A program made the translations under genes and the position numbers. From positions 1-64,000 of the forward strand of contig JAEWBS010000070.1 in assembly GCA_023391005.1 (NCBI GenBank): a DNA stretch of 64,000 bases. The letters run 5' to 3'. Below, piece after piece: positions 17,088 to 23,564 of the stretch. The notes beneath the pieces were generated by a model. The model worked only from the letters and a program-made list of their open reading frames with translations, was not told the origin of the DNA and did not search any database. Origin of the DNA: Bacillota bacterium. GTDB taxonomy: Bacteria > Bacillota > Clostridia > Oscillospirales > Ruminococcaceae. Each line of letters starts with the position of its first letter. Position 1 is the first letter of the stretch.

Positions 17088-17166
17088 GCCCCGCAATCCC
17101 GCAGTATATGCCGCGTATGTCAGGACCAATAGGCCCAGTGTGCGCGGCGCTGCGGGATTGCGGGGC
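17088..17166 (-). terminator. Terminator of the Cys-rich gene
   Basis: A perfect 17-bp stem GCCCCGCAATCCCGCAG / CTGCGGGATTGCGGGGC with a 45-nt loop, followed on the minus strand by TTTTTTAG. It lies 27 bp past the stop codon at 17193. Confidence 0.7.
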
Positions 17167-17192
17167 GGGCGTCGGGGTTAGGTAGATGGTTG

Positions 17193-17552
17193 CTAAGAGC
17201 AGCAGCGGCAACAGCAGCAGCAACGGCAGCGGTTGCTGTTGTTTGAGCCGTTTGAACCGTTGCTGGGCGGCACGACAAAATCGGGCCAGAACAGGACGCT
17301 TGGACTGCTGGTGCTGTTACTATTGTTGGTGCTGGTTCCGGCAACGGTGTTTTTGCGGCCCCGTCCACGATTGTCAGACAGGTTGTTGCTGTTGCCGTTG
17401 GTTGTGCTGGTTCCCAAAACCGTCGTTGTGACGGCGCGTTGGCTGCTCCCGCATCCGCATCCGCCGGACGTGCTGTTGGTGCTGGTTCCGGCGACGTTTT
17501 CTGTTTCAGAAGCGGATGCGACAGAAGTGCTGTTACATCTGCAAGGCATCAT
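17193..17552 (-). CDS. Asn/Ser/Thr-rich small protein with a poly-Cys tail
   Basis: 119 residues, not recognised. It begins MMPCRCNSTS, has repeated blocks VAGTSTNSTS, VLGTSTTNGNSN and VAGTSTNNSNST, a GGCGCG motif, and ends RCRCCCCCRCCS with eight cysteines in twelve residues. There is no signal peptide. The DNA is low-complexity, with CAG/GCA triplet runs, so the complementary strand also stays open, but only this strand has a ribosome site (GGAG seven bases before the ATG) and a downstream terminator. Cys-rich, disulfide-prone small proteins of this kind are common in spore coats, and spoIIGA-sigE lies next to it divergently. The coat assignment is inference only. Confidence 0.6.
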   Translation of the reverse strand: MMPCRCNSTSVASASETENVAGTSTNSTSGGCGCGSSQRAVTTTVLGTSTTNGNSNNLSDNRGRGRKNTVAGTSTNNSNSTSSPSVLFWPDFVVPPSNGSNGSNNSNRCRCCCCCRCCS

Positions 17553-17720
17553 AAATCAACTCCAATAAATGGTTTGTTTCATCTTATGCCAAAGCGGTAA
17601 AAAAGGTTTCAGAATGGTTGCCGTCCGCAGGGGACTGTGGCCGCTTTACGGCGCGCACCGACCTAAAAATTTTTAAAAGATTGCCGGATTGTCCCCAGAA
17701 ACCGCATCAGAATCAGTATC

Positions 17721-17788
17721 TTGGACAAAGGCCTCCCGGTACAAGCTCTGCGGTTTTGACAATTATTGAAGCTTTGTCGCGGTATACT
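17721..17788 (+). promoter_or_regulatory. Spo0A-type promoter of spoIIGA-sigE
   Basis: TTGACA at 17756-17761 and TATACT at 17783-17788 are separated by 21 bp, far longer than the usual 17. This is the known architecture of the Spo0A-activated spoIIG promoter. 0A-box-like sites (consensus TGTCGAA) are TGTCAAA on the minus strand overlapping the -35, TGTCGCG at 17775-17781 and TGTCCAA on the minus strand at 17721-17727. Confidence 0.7.
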
Positions 17789-17812
17789 CCTATGTACAAG
17801 GGGGAGAGAGCC

Positions 17813-18706
17813 TTGCCCACCGTCGTCTATGTCGATGTTCTACTCGTCGTCAATTTTATGGTCAACTTTATCCTGCTGCGGATAACGGCGCTTTTGCTGC
17901 GCCGGCAGCCGGTGTTTTGGCGGCTGTGTCTGGCGGCTGTGCTCGGCGCTTTTGGTGCGCTTATCATCTTTGTGCCGGTTTATAACCGTGTCGCATTGCT
18001 CTTTTATAAGCTGTTGCTTACGGCTGTTATGTCGGTTGCCGCCTTTGGGTGCAAGGGCGTTCGGCGCGTGTTTTTGGCAGTGTTTTGCCTGTTCACGGTC
18101 AGTCTGCTCACATCGGGCCTGCTGCTGCTGTTGTCGGTGACGCTGCGCCCGCGCGGAATGCTCGTCTCAAAAGGGGCGGTCTACCTTGATATAGGCGCGG
18201 CGGCGCTCATCGGATGCTGCATTGCGGCTTATTTCATCGCGGGCGGCTTATCCCGCCTGCTCTCGCGCGGTGCACCCAAGGGGGCCTTGTGTGAAATAAC
18301 CGTGTTGCACGCAGGGGCGGTGAGCGTCTTCCCCGCGCTTTTAGACACCGGCAGCAGTTTGGTCGAGCCGTTCTCGCACTGCCCAGTCATCGTCTGCGAA
18401 GAGGCGGCGCTCGGACGCGCCATGCCGCCGGAGCTAAAGGGCTTTGATCTGGCGGCGACGCCGCCCAGAGGGCTGCGGCTCGTGCCCTTTAAAACGCTGG
18501 AAGGCTCGGGACTGTTACCCGCCTTTCTGCCCGAGACGTTGCTGGTGCGCCTGCCGGGTGAGGCGGCCCGAAAAATTAAGGACTGCTACATTGCGGTGCT
18601 GGCCGGACCGCTGGGCGCGGACGATTACCGCGCGGTCTGTAATCCGCAGGCGCTGGATGGCGCCTCATCGACCGATCCTTCAACGCGGATGCCGCATCCG
18701 CTATAA
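17813..18706 (+). CDS. spoIIGA: Sigma-E processing aspartic peptidase SpoIIGA
   Basis: A 297-residue membrane protease that removes the pro-sequence of sigma-E in the mother cell after asymmetric division. The N-terminal half has about five membrane segments (VVYVDVLLVVNFMVNFILL first). The C-terminal cytoplasmic domain contains LLDTGSSLVEP, in which Asp178 matches the catalytic Asp of Bacillus SpoIIGA. I chose a TTG start at 17813 with GGGGGAG seven bases upstream; an ATG at 17792 is an alternative. sigE follows 40 bp downstream. Length fits the family (about 300). Activation normally needs a forespore signal, SpoIIR, which is not in the window. Confidence 0.93.
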   Translation: MPTVVYVDVLLVVNFMVNFILLRITALLLRRQPVFWRLCLAAVLGAFGALIIFVPVYNRVALLFYKLLLTAVMSVAAFGCKGVRRVFLAVFCLFTVSLLTSGLLLLLSVTLRPRGMLVSKGAVYLDIGAAALIGCCIAAYFIAGGLSRLLSRGAPKGALCEITVLHAGAVSVFPALLDTGSSLVEPFSHCPVIVCEEAALGRAMPPELKGFDLAATPPRGLRLVPFKTLEGSGLLPAFLPETLLVRLPGEAARKIKDCYIAVLAGPLGADDYRAVCNPQALDGASSTDPSTRMPHPL

Positions 18707-18746
18707 AGTATAGCCAGAAAGTACAGAAAGTGGGGGCGTAAATATC

Positions 18747-19475
18747 ATGAAAAATTCAGTGGGGATCTTCTGCGGGGCGCTGCGACTGCGGCTTTATCTG
18801 CTGCTGTGGCGGATGGGGCTGACCGAAGCGGTACATTACATACATGGCCCCGAGACGTTGCCCGCACCGCTCTCGCGCGAGGAGGAGCGGGTTATATTCA
18901 TCCGCCTTGAGCAGAAGGATTTTGAAGCGCGCCAGCAGCTTATCACCCATAACCTGCGGCTGGTCGTGTATATCGCGCGCAAGTTTGAGAGCTCCGGCCT
19001 CGGGGTGGAGGATTTGATTTCAATCGGCACCATCGGCCTGATCAAGGCCGTCAACACTTTTTGCCCGAGCAGGGGCATCAAGCTTGCAACCTATGCCTCA
19101 CGCTGCATTGAAAACGAGATTCTCATGTATCTGCGAAAGTGCCAGCCGCTAAAAAACGAGGTGTCGATCGACGAGCCGCTGAATATCGACTGGGACGGCA
19201 ACGAGCTGCTGCTCTCAGATGTTCTGGGCACCGAGGCCGACTCGATCAACCGCCCCGTCGAGCAGGATGCTGAAAAGAGCATGCTCGCCGACGCCATCAA
19301 TAAGCTCTGCGAGCGGGAGCGGTTGATCATGCAGCTGCGCTTTGGCTTTTTAGACGGTAAGGAGCGCACCCAAAAGCAGGTGGCCGATATGATCGGCATC
19401 AGCCAATCGTATATTTCGCGACTCGAAAAGCGCATTATTAAGCGGCTTCGGCGCGATCTGGATAAGGTGATGTGA
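18747..19475 (+). CDS. sigE: RNA polymerase sporulation sigma factor sigma-E (pro-form)
   Basis: A 242-residue early mother-cell sigma factor made as an inactive precursor. The N-terminal about 30 residues are the amphipathic, membrane-associated pro-sequence, and AVHYIHGPETLPAPLS is the region where SpoIIGA cuts. Region 2 reads HNLRLVVYIARKFESSGLGV, then DLISIGTIGLIKAVNTF, near-identical to known sigma-E. DEPLNIDWDGNELLLSDVLGT and the region 4 HTH QKQVADMIGISQSYISRLEK complete it. GTGGGGG precedes the ATG. It is co-transcribed with spoIIGA. Unlike the usual clostridial order, sigG does not follow; a family 1 repeat and unrelated genes do. Confidence 0.97.
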   Translation: MKNSVGIFCGALRLRLYLLLWRMGLTEAVHYIHGPETLPAPLSREEERVIFIRLEQKDFEARQQLITHNLRLVVYIARKFESSGLGVEDLISIGTIGLIKAVNTFCPSRGIKLATYASRCIENEILMYLRKCQPLKNEVSIDEPLNIDWDGNELLLSDVLGTEADSINRPVEQDAEKSMLADAINKLCERERLIMQLRFGFLDGKERTQKQVADMIGISQSYISRLEKRIIKRLRRDLDKVM

Positions 19476-19528
19476 CAACCAATAGGCTCCTGCGGTCAAT
19501 AAGTTAAGTTGCTTTCAAAATCAAGCCC

Positions 19529-19791
19529 TATAATCAAACAACTTAAAAACAGGGTAACCTTGGCGGTCTGAAGCAGACCAGCCTGCCACTTTAATTGATA
19601 ACAGCATCTTGCTTGTATGCGCCGCCTATCAGCGGTACGTGAATTAAAATATCTATAATATTTTAACGCATAAAATCAACTGCGTTATGCGTCTAACCGC
19701 GTTATCAGCCTTCTATCAGCGCTAGCCCACCTGCGTCTTTCGCCTTGCCAGACACAAAATTCGTATCACGCCTATTTCGTATAGTTATATA
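19529..19791 (+). repeat. Dispersed repeat family 1, copy C
   Basis: About 263 bp starting TATAATCAAACAACTTAAAA and sharing CTTGGCGGTCTG, CATCTTGCTTGTATGC and CCTGCGTCTTTCGCCTTGCC with copy A in the same orientation. The right end (CCTATTTCGTATAGTTATA) is decayed. It sits where sigG would normally be found. Confidence 0.75.
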
Positions 19792-19891
19792 AAGGGCCAC
19801 CCACAGGGGTGGTCCTTTTAACGCTTAAAGACCACTATAATTCGTCTTGCCACTGATCAATTACTTTCTCCAGTAAAATCCAATTAGATGC

Positions 19892-19920
19892 TTGACAAAG
19901 GGGACCGGGCGGCGTATAGT
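19892..19920 (+). promoter_or_regulatory. Promoter of the methyltransferase gene
   Basis: TTGACA (19892-19897), 17 bp, TATAGT (19915-19920). Confidence 0.75.
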
Positions 19921-19933
19921 TACCAATATGAAA

Positions 19934-19949
19934 GTTAGTTGGAACTAAC
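19934..19949. promoter_or_regulatory. Palindromic operator downstream of the promoter
   Basis: GTTAGTT-GG-AACTAAC, 7-bp perfect arms, about 14 bp after the -10 box and so overlapping the early transcript. It has the size of a TetR- or MarR-type site; no dedicated regulator gene is adjacent. Confidence 0.5.
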
Positions 19950-19983
19950 CAAATTCCAAGTACATCATACAGGAGGAATGAAT

Positions 19984-20784
19984 ATGCCGGTTAAACTTGA
20001 CGGCGTCATGGAAACGCTGTTAATCACGCTTTATATCAGGGCAAAGGACGCGATGAGCGGCGCCCCAGTCATCAACGACCAGAAGGCTGCCGAAATGGTC
20101 GCGGCCATCGACTACGACTTCTCTAAGTTTGAAAGCGGGAAGATGTCCTATTACGGCGTTCTCGCCCGCGCTAAAATGATGGATGATCAAGCGCGGGCGT
20201 TTATCAGCCAAAATCCTGAATGCGTCGTTGTCTCGGTGGGCTGCGGGCTCGACACCCGCTTTTCTCGTGTGGATAACGGTAAGATTCGCTGGTATAATCT
20301 CGACTTCCCCGAGGTGATCGCGCAGCGCGGGCTGTTTTTTAAGGCGCATCCCCGCGTGCGGGATATTCCTAAATCCGCGCTGGACCCCACTTGGCCGCAG
20401 GCGGTCGAAGTAGATGGGCAGCCGTTGCTGATCATTTCGGAGGGGATGCTGATGTACCTTCACGAGGGCGAGGTCGCGCGGCTCCTTGGCGTGCTGACCG
20501 GCGGCTTTGACCGCTTTGAGGCACATTTTGATTTGCTGTACAAGGGGCTGGTGAACAAAGGAAGCATGCATGATACCGTTAAAAAAACCGGTGCGCAATT
20601 TAACTGGGGCGTCAGGGACGGCAGCGAAGTGGTGCGCCTCTGCCCCGGGCTGCGGCAAACAGGGCTGATCAATTTTACCGATGAGATGCGGCGTTTGCTG
20701 CCGGGGATCAAAAAGCTGCTGGTTCCCATTTTATATATCACCAATAACCGGCTGGGCATCTATACCTATGTAAAGGATATGTGA
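19984..20784 (+). CDS. Class I SAM methyltransferase of the leucine carboxyl methyltransferase (PPM1) family
   Basis: 266 residues. VVSVGCGLDTRFSRV is the SAM-binding glycine loop of the LCMT/PPM1-like group, followed by WYNLDFPEVIAQR and LLIISEGMLMYL, the acidic and post-II motifs of the same family. In eukaryotes the family methylates phosphatase C-termini; in bacteria members modify small molecules, and the substrate is unknown. AGGAGG lies seven bases upstream of the ATG at 19984. It has its own consensus promoter with a palindrome, so it is probably inducible, and it ends at a hairpin. Confidence 0.87.
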   Translation: MPVKLDGVMETLLITLYIRAKDAMSGAPVINDQKAAEMVAAIDYDFSKFESGKMSYYGVLARAKMMDDQARAFISQNPECVVVSVGCGLDTRFSRVDNGKIRWYNLDFPEVIAQRGLFFKAHPRVRDIPKSALDPTWPQAVEVDGQPLLIISEGMLMYLHEGEVARLLGVLTGGFDRFEAHFDLLYKGLVNKGSMHDTVKKTGAQFNWGVRDGSEVVRLCPGLRQTGLINFTDEMRRLLPGIKKLLVPILYITNNRLGIYTYVKDM

Positions 20785-20805
20785 CTATCGAAAGCCGGAC
20801 AGCCA

Positions 20806-20839
20806 ACAGGGCCGTCTCCCGCATAGGGGACGGCCCTGT
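20806..20839 (+). terminator. Hairpin after the methyltransferase gene
   Basis: Perfect 11-bp stem ACAGGGCCGTC / GACGGCCCTGT, loop of 12. There is no T run, so termination is plausible but not assured. Confidence 0.55.
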
Positions 20840-21169
20840 GTGAACACAATGTGCGACGAATGTATTCATAATAAACCCGCGGGTAGTGGGGCGAGAACGG
20901 TGCATCCTCTAAGCCGTCTCATTTTAATCGCTGCCGCAGGCGGCTTTAGTCATTCTCATTCTTATTTGATTAGGCGCGCCGCGCGGTGTTCCATACAGTG
21001 CCGCCACCTTAGAGGTCTTAGGCTTGCGGGCGGGACGGCCAAAATGCCGGTCGATTCAACCGCGTAAAACACGCCGTTGAAGGTAGCGCCGTTTTCACAA
21101 ACCGTCCGCCACAGCGTGTCTTATGTCATGCGTCTTCGCCTTTTAGCATATGATTTTGAGCCGGATAAA
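20840..21169. other. Intergenic region with no recognised gene
   Basis: About 330 bp. A 75-codon plus-strand frame (20840-21067) has no ribosome site and no recognisable content. I see no repeat or RNA element here. Confidence 0.35.
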
Positions 21170-21217
21170 AAAATCACCGCTGTCGCTGCTGCTATAGCAT
21201 AAGCGCCCGGTGATTTT
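21170..21217 (-). terminator. Terminator of the RHH gene at 21236
   Basis: AAAATCACCG (21170-21179) pairs with CGGTGATTTT (21208-21217); a T run follows on the minus strand. Confidence 0.7.
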
Positions 21218-21235
21218 CTTCTCAATTTAAGCCGT

Positions 21236-21427
21236 TTAATTTTGCGGCGTCCCGCCAGGATCGGTCGGCGCTTGCTGCTGCTTTTTCAGCGTCTCAAGCC
21301 CCAGCCGGATCAGCTCGGCGGTCGCTTCGGAGCGGGTCTGAAACCGCCGTTCAAAACGGAAATCTTCTATTGCGGTAAACATATCGTGATCGACCGAAAT
21401 CATATAACGCGGTTTTTGAGTAGCCAT
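21236..21427 (-). CDS. Small ribbon-helix-helix (CopG/Arc-like) protein
   Basis: 63 residues. KPRYMISVDHDMFTAIEDFR would form the DNA-contacting beta strand and first helix, and TRSEATAELIRLGLETLKK is the classical second helix with the RSEA turn. Such proteins are dimeric repressors or antitoxins. The C-terminus is a short Gln/Pro tail. AAGGAGG lies eight bases upstream. It is divergent from a second small RHH-like gene at 21580, and the leaders of both carry a similar TGATA-CAC-AAGGAGG block, suggesting a shared operator over the ribosome sites. No toxin gene is adjacent. Confidence 0.8.
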   Translation of the reverse strand: MATQKPRYMISVDHDMFTAIEDFRFERRFQTRSEATAELIRLGLETLKKQQQAPTDPGGTPQN

Positions 21428-21466
21428 TTTAAATCGCCTCCTTAAGTGTATATCATAACATAGTGA

Positions 21467-21478
21467 TACACCGGTGTA
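21467..21478. promoter_or_regulatory. Perfect 12-bp palindrome between the RHH genes
   Basis: TACACCGGTGTA, preceded by TAGTGA. The half-site GTGATACACC recurs at 21554-21563 just before the ribosome site of the 21580 gene. It is a likely RHH operator. Confidence 0.55.
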
Positions 21479-21499
21479 AAGGCTCGGCCAGTACCAAGC

Positions 21500-21529
21500 T
21501 TGACAGGCATATTGTGGATACTATATAAT
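21500..21529 (+). promoter_or_regulatory. Promoter of the 21580 gene
   Basis: TTGACA (21500-21505), 18 bp, TATAAT (21524-21529), both boxes perfect. Confidence 0.8.
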
Positions 21530-21579
21530 GGCAAGAGGTGAATGACTGGTTCAGTGATACACCTAAGGAGGTGGTTATC

Positions 21580-21768
21580 ATGTCAAATCCCAAAAGAATT
21601 ATGATTACATTACAGCCTGAATGGGAGCCGATGCTCAAACGCTTAAAACAAGAACAGTTTAAAGACGTTACTCAGACGCAAATGCTGCGGCACATCATTG
21701 AGTTGGGCCTTGAGTCGGCAAAGAGCGAGCAGCCCGTGCGGCACGACACAGGTCGGGAATCGATCTGA
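21580..21768 (+). CDS. Second small RHH-like protein
   Basis: 62 residues. KRIMITLQPEWEPMLKRLKQ followed by VTQTQMLRHIIELGLESAK fits a ribbon-helix-helix fold (beta strand, helix, turn, helix), although it is less typical than its divergent neighbour. AAGGAGGTGG precedes the ATG at 21580. It has a consensus promoter and a copy of the GTGATACACC half-site directly before the ribosome site, so it is probably autoregulated or cross-regulated with the 21236 gene. It could be a transcription regulator or an orphan antitoxin. Confidence 0.75.
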   Translation: MSNPKRIMITLQPEWEPMLKRLKQEQFKDVTQTQMLRHIIELGLESAKSEQPVRHDTGRESI

Positions 21769-21854
21769 TCTGACCGCGGCGCCGCCAACACCCTGAGAAG
21801 CCCTGTGCGGCGCGGTGCGATCCCACCTCATCGCATAGCCGGTACGCGAACGGC

Positions 21855-23054
21855 TTATATCTCGGTCACATGAAAGCCACTGTCGGTCAACACCTTTTTG
21901 ATCTGTTCGACATGCGCGTGGTCGCGGGTTTCGATCGCAATATCCAAAAAGCAGTCGGTAATGTTTTTGTTGTTGCTGGTTCGGTTGTGATCGACGTCGG
22001 TGACATTCGCACCGCACTCGGCCAGAATGGCCGAAACAGCCACAAGCTGCCCGGGCGTGTCCGAAAGCTCGATATGCAACCGCGCCGTGCGCCCCGCCAT
22101 GAGCAGGCCGCGGTTAATAACGCGGGAGAGAATTGTTACGTCGATGTTGCCGCCCGATACGAGGCAGACCACGTTTTTGCCGTCGAGCGGCAGCTTGTGC
22201 GCGAGCACCGCCGCGACCGCCACAGCGCCCGCGCCCTCGGCGATCATCTTCTGCTGCTCGATCAGCGTTAGAATCGCGGCGCAGATCTCGTCGTCGGTGA
22301 CGGTGACAATTTCGTCGACATAATTTGAGCAGATATCGTAGGTTAAAGCGCCCGGCATCTTGACGGCGATGCCGGCGGCCATCGTCGCGACCGCGGGCAG
22401 AGCCTTGCGCTCGCGCTGCGCGACGGCGCGCTGCATTGACGGCGCGCCTGCCGCCTGCACACCGTAGACCTTGACGCCCGGCTTTAAAGATTTGAGCGCG
22501 AATGCGACACCCGAAATCAGCCCGCCGCCGCCGATCGGCACAATCACGGCATCCACCTCGGGCAGTTGGTCGAGAATCTCAAGCCCGATCGTGCCCTGCC
22601 CGGCGATGACGCGCTCGTCGTCGAACGGATGGATAAAGGTTGCCCCTGTCTGCTGCTGGAGCTCGGACGCCCGCGCGGCGGCGTCGTCGTAGACGCCCTT
22701 AACCAGCTCGACGTTGGCCCCGTAGCTGCGGGTGGCCTCGACCTTTGAGATCGGCGCCGAGCCCGGAATGCAGATGGTTGCGGGAATGCCCATCCGCGCG
22801 GCGGAAAGCGCCACCCCCTGCGCGTGATTGCCCGCTGAGCAGGCGATGACCCCGCGCCCGCGCTCCTCGTCCGAGAGCTGCGAAAGCTTATAGTAGGCCC
22901 CCCTGACTTTAAAGGAGCCGGTCACCTGCAAATTTTCGGATTTTAAAAAGACCTTGCATCCCTGTGAGAGCCGGGGCGCGTGAATCAGGTCGGTTTTGCG
23001 CACGACGTTTTTCATCGTGAATGCGGCGTGATAAATACTGTCCAGCGTGAGCAT
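21855..23054 (-). CDS. ilvA: Threonine dehydratase (ammonia-lyase) with ACT domain
   Basis: A 399-residue PLP enzyme converting threonine to 2-oxobutanoate and ammonia. Lys49 in TGSFKVRGA binds PLP, SAGNHAQGVA and VPIGGGGLISG hold substrate and phosphate, and CLVSGGNID is the C-terminal catalytic-domain motif. After about residue 325 a single ACT domain (LHIELSDTPGQLVAVSAILA...) gives allosteric control. The short ACT-bearing form occurs both as a biosynthetic and as a catabolic (TdcB-like) enzyme. The start ATG at 23054 has GGAAGGGGAA about 11 bases upstream. No T-box leader was found upstream. Confidence 0.93.
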   Translation of the reverse strand: MLTLDSIYHAAFTMKNVVRKTDLIHAPRLSQGCKVFLKSENLQVTGSFKVRGAYYKLSQLSDEERGRGVIACSAGNHAQGVALSAARMGIPATICIPGSAPISKVEATRSYGANVELVKGVYDDAAARASELQQQTGATFIHPFDDERVIAGQGTIGLEILDQLPEVDAVIVPIGGGGLISGVAFALKSLKPGVKVYGVQAAGAPSMQRAVAQRERKALPAVATMAAGIAVKMPGALTYDICSNYVDEIVTVTDDEICAAILTLIEQQKMIAEGAGAVAVAAVLAHKLPLDGKNVVCLVSGGNIDVTILSRVINRGLLMAGRTARLHIELSDTPGQLVAVSAILAECGANVTDVDHNRTSNNKNITDCFLDIAIETRDHAHVEQIKKVLTDSGFHVTEI

Positions 23055-23294
23055 AGTGGGCTGTTCCCCTTCCGGAAATTTTTAAAATATCGCGCTTGAA
23101 CTTATGGTTGAGATATTCAGGAATCTTGAAGTAAAAGCGCATGCAAGCGAGATAGCGTTATTAATTCAAGTGATGAATTAAACTGCTGTAGAAATAGCAT
23201 ACGCCAAATCGCCCATAAAATCAATTGCAAATGTGGTCAAAGTCAATAAAATCCGACACAATCAATAAAATTTTGTTGTTATCCATATTGAGGA

Positions 23295-23310
23295 AATAAA
23301 CCGGTTTATT
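23295..23310. promoter_or_regulatory. Perfect 16-bp palindrome before the EPS operon promoter
   Basis: AATAAACCGGTTTATT lies two bases upstream of the -35 box of the capD-like operon, a good position for an activator or repressor dimer. Confidence 0.6.
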
Positions 23311-23312
23311 GG

Positions 23313-23341
23313 TTGTAATTACCTCCAATTCATGGTATAAT
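23313..23341 (+). promoter_or_regulatory. Promoter of the exopolysaccharide operon
   Basis: TTGTAA (23313-23318), 17 bp, TATAAT (23336-23341). The leader before the TTG start at 23565 is over 210 nt; I recognise no riboswitch in it. Confidence 0.7.
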
Positions 23342-23564
23342 TTACTATAATCTTGCGGAAAATAGGCGGAGCCGTCACGAGAATTATATCATTTTGTTGA
23401 CTTTATTGGTTTGAGTGACTCCTGTGATGGGACATCCCCGCAGGTATAGCAAAGACAAGTTTGGGGCATGCCAAATGCCGCCGCTAAAATTGAACGCCGC
23501 CGGCCATGGTGACGCGCCTCGTCTCCGAAGGCCGATCGATCGTTTTGGTAAAGGAGTTTTTGCC

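Noticed and set aside
17233..17568. Leu/Val-rich plus-strand frame resembling a membrane protein
   Set aside because: It is the complement of the triplet-repeat Cys/Asn/Ser-rich gene, which has the ribosome site and the terminator; the plus frame has neither.
20840..21067. 75-codon plus-strand frame after the methyltransferase
   Set aside because: Begins inside the hairpin region without a ribosome site; the composition looks random.
22900..23300. T-box or other leader before the threonine dehydratase gene
   Set aside because: No T-box sequence or antiterminator structure on the minus strand upstream of 23054.
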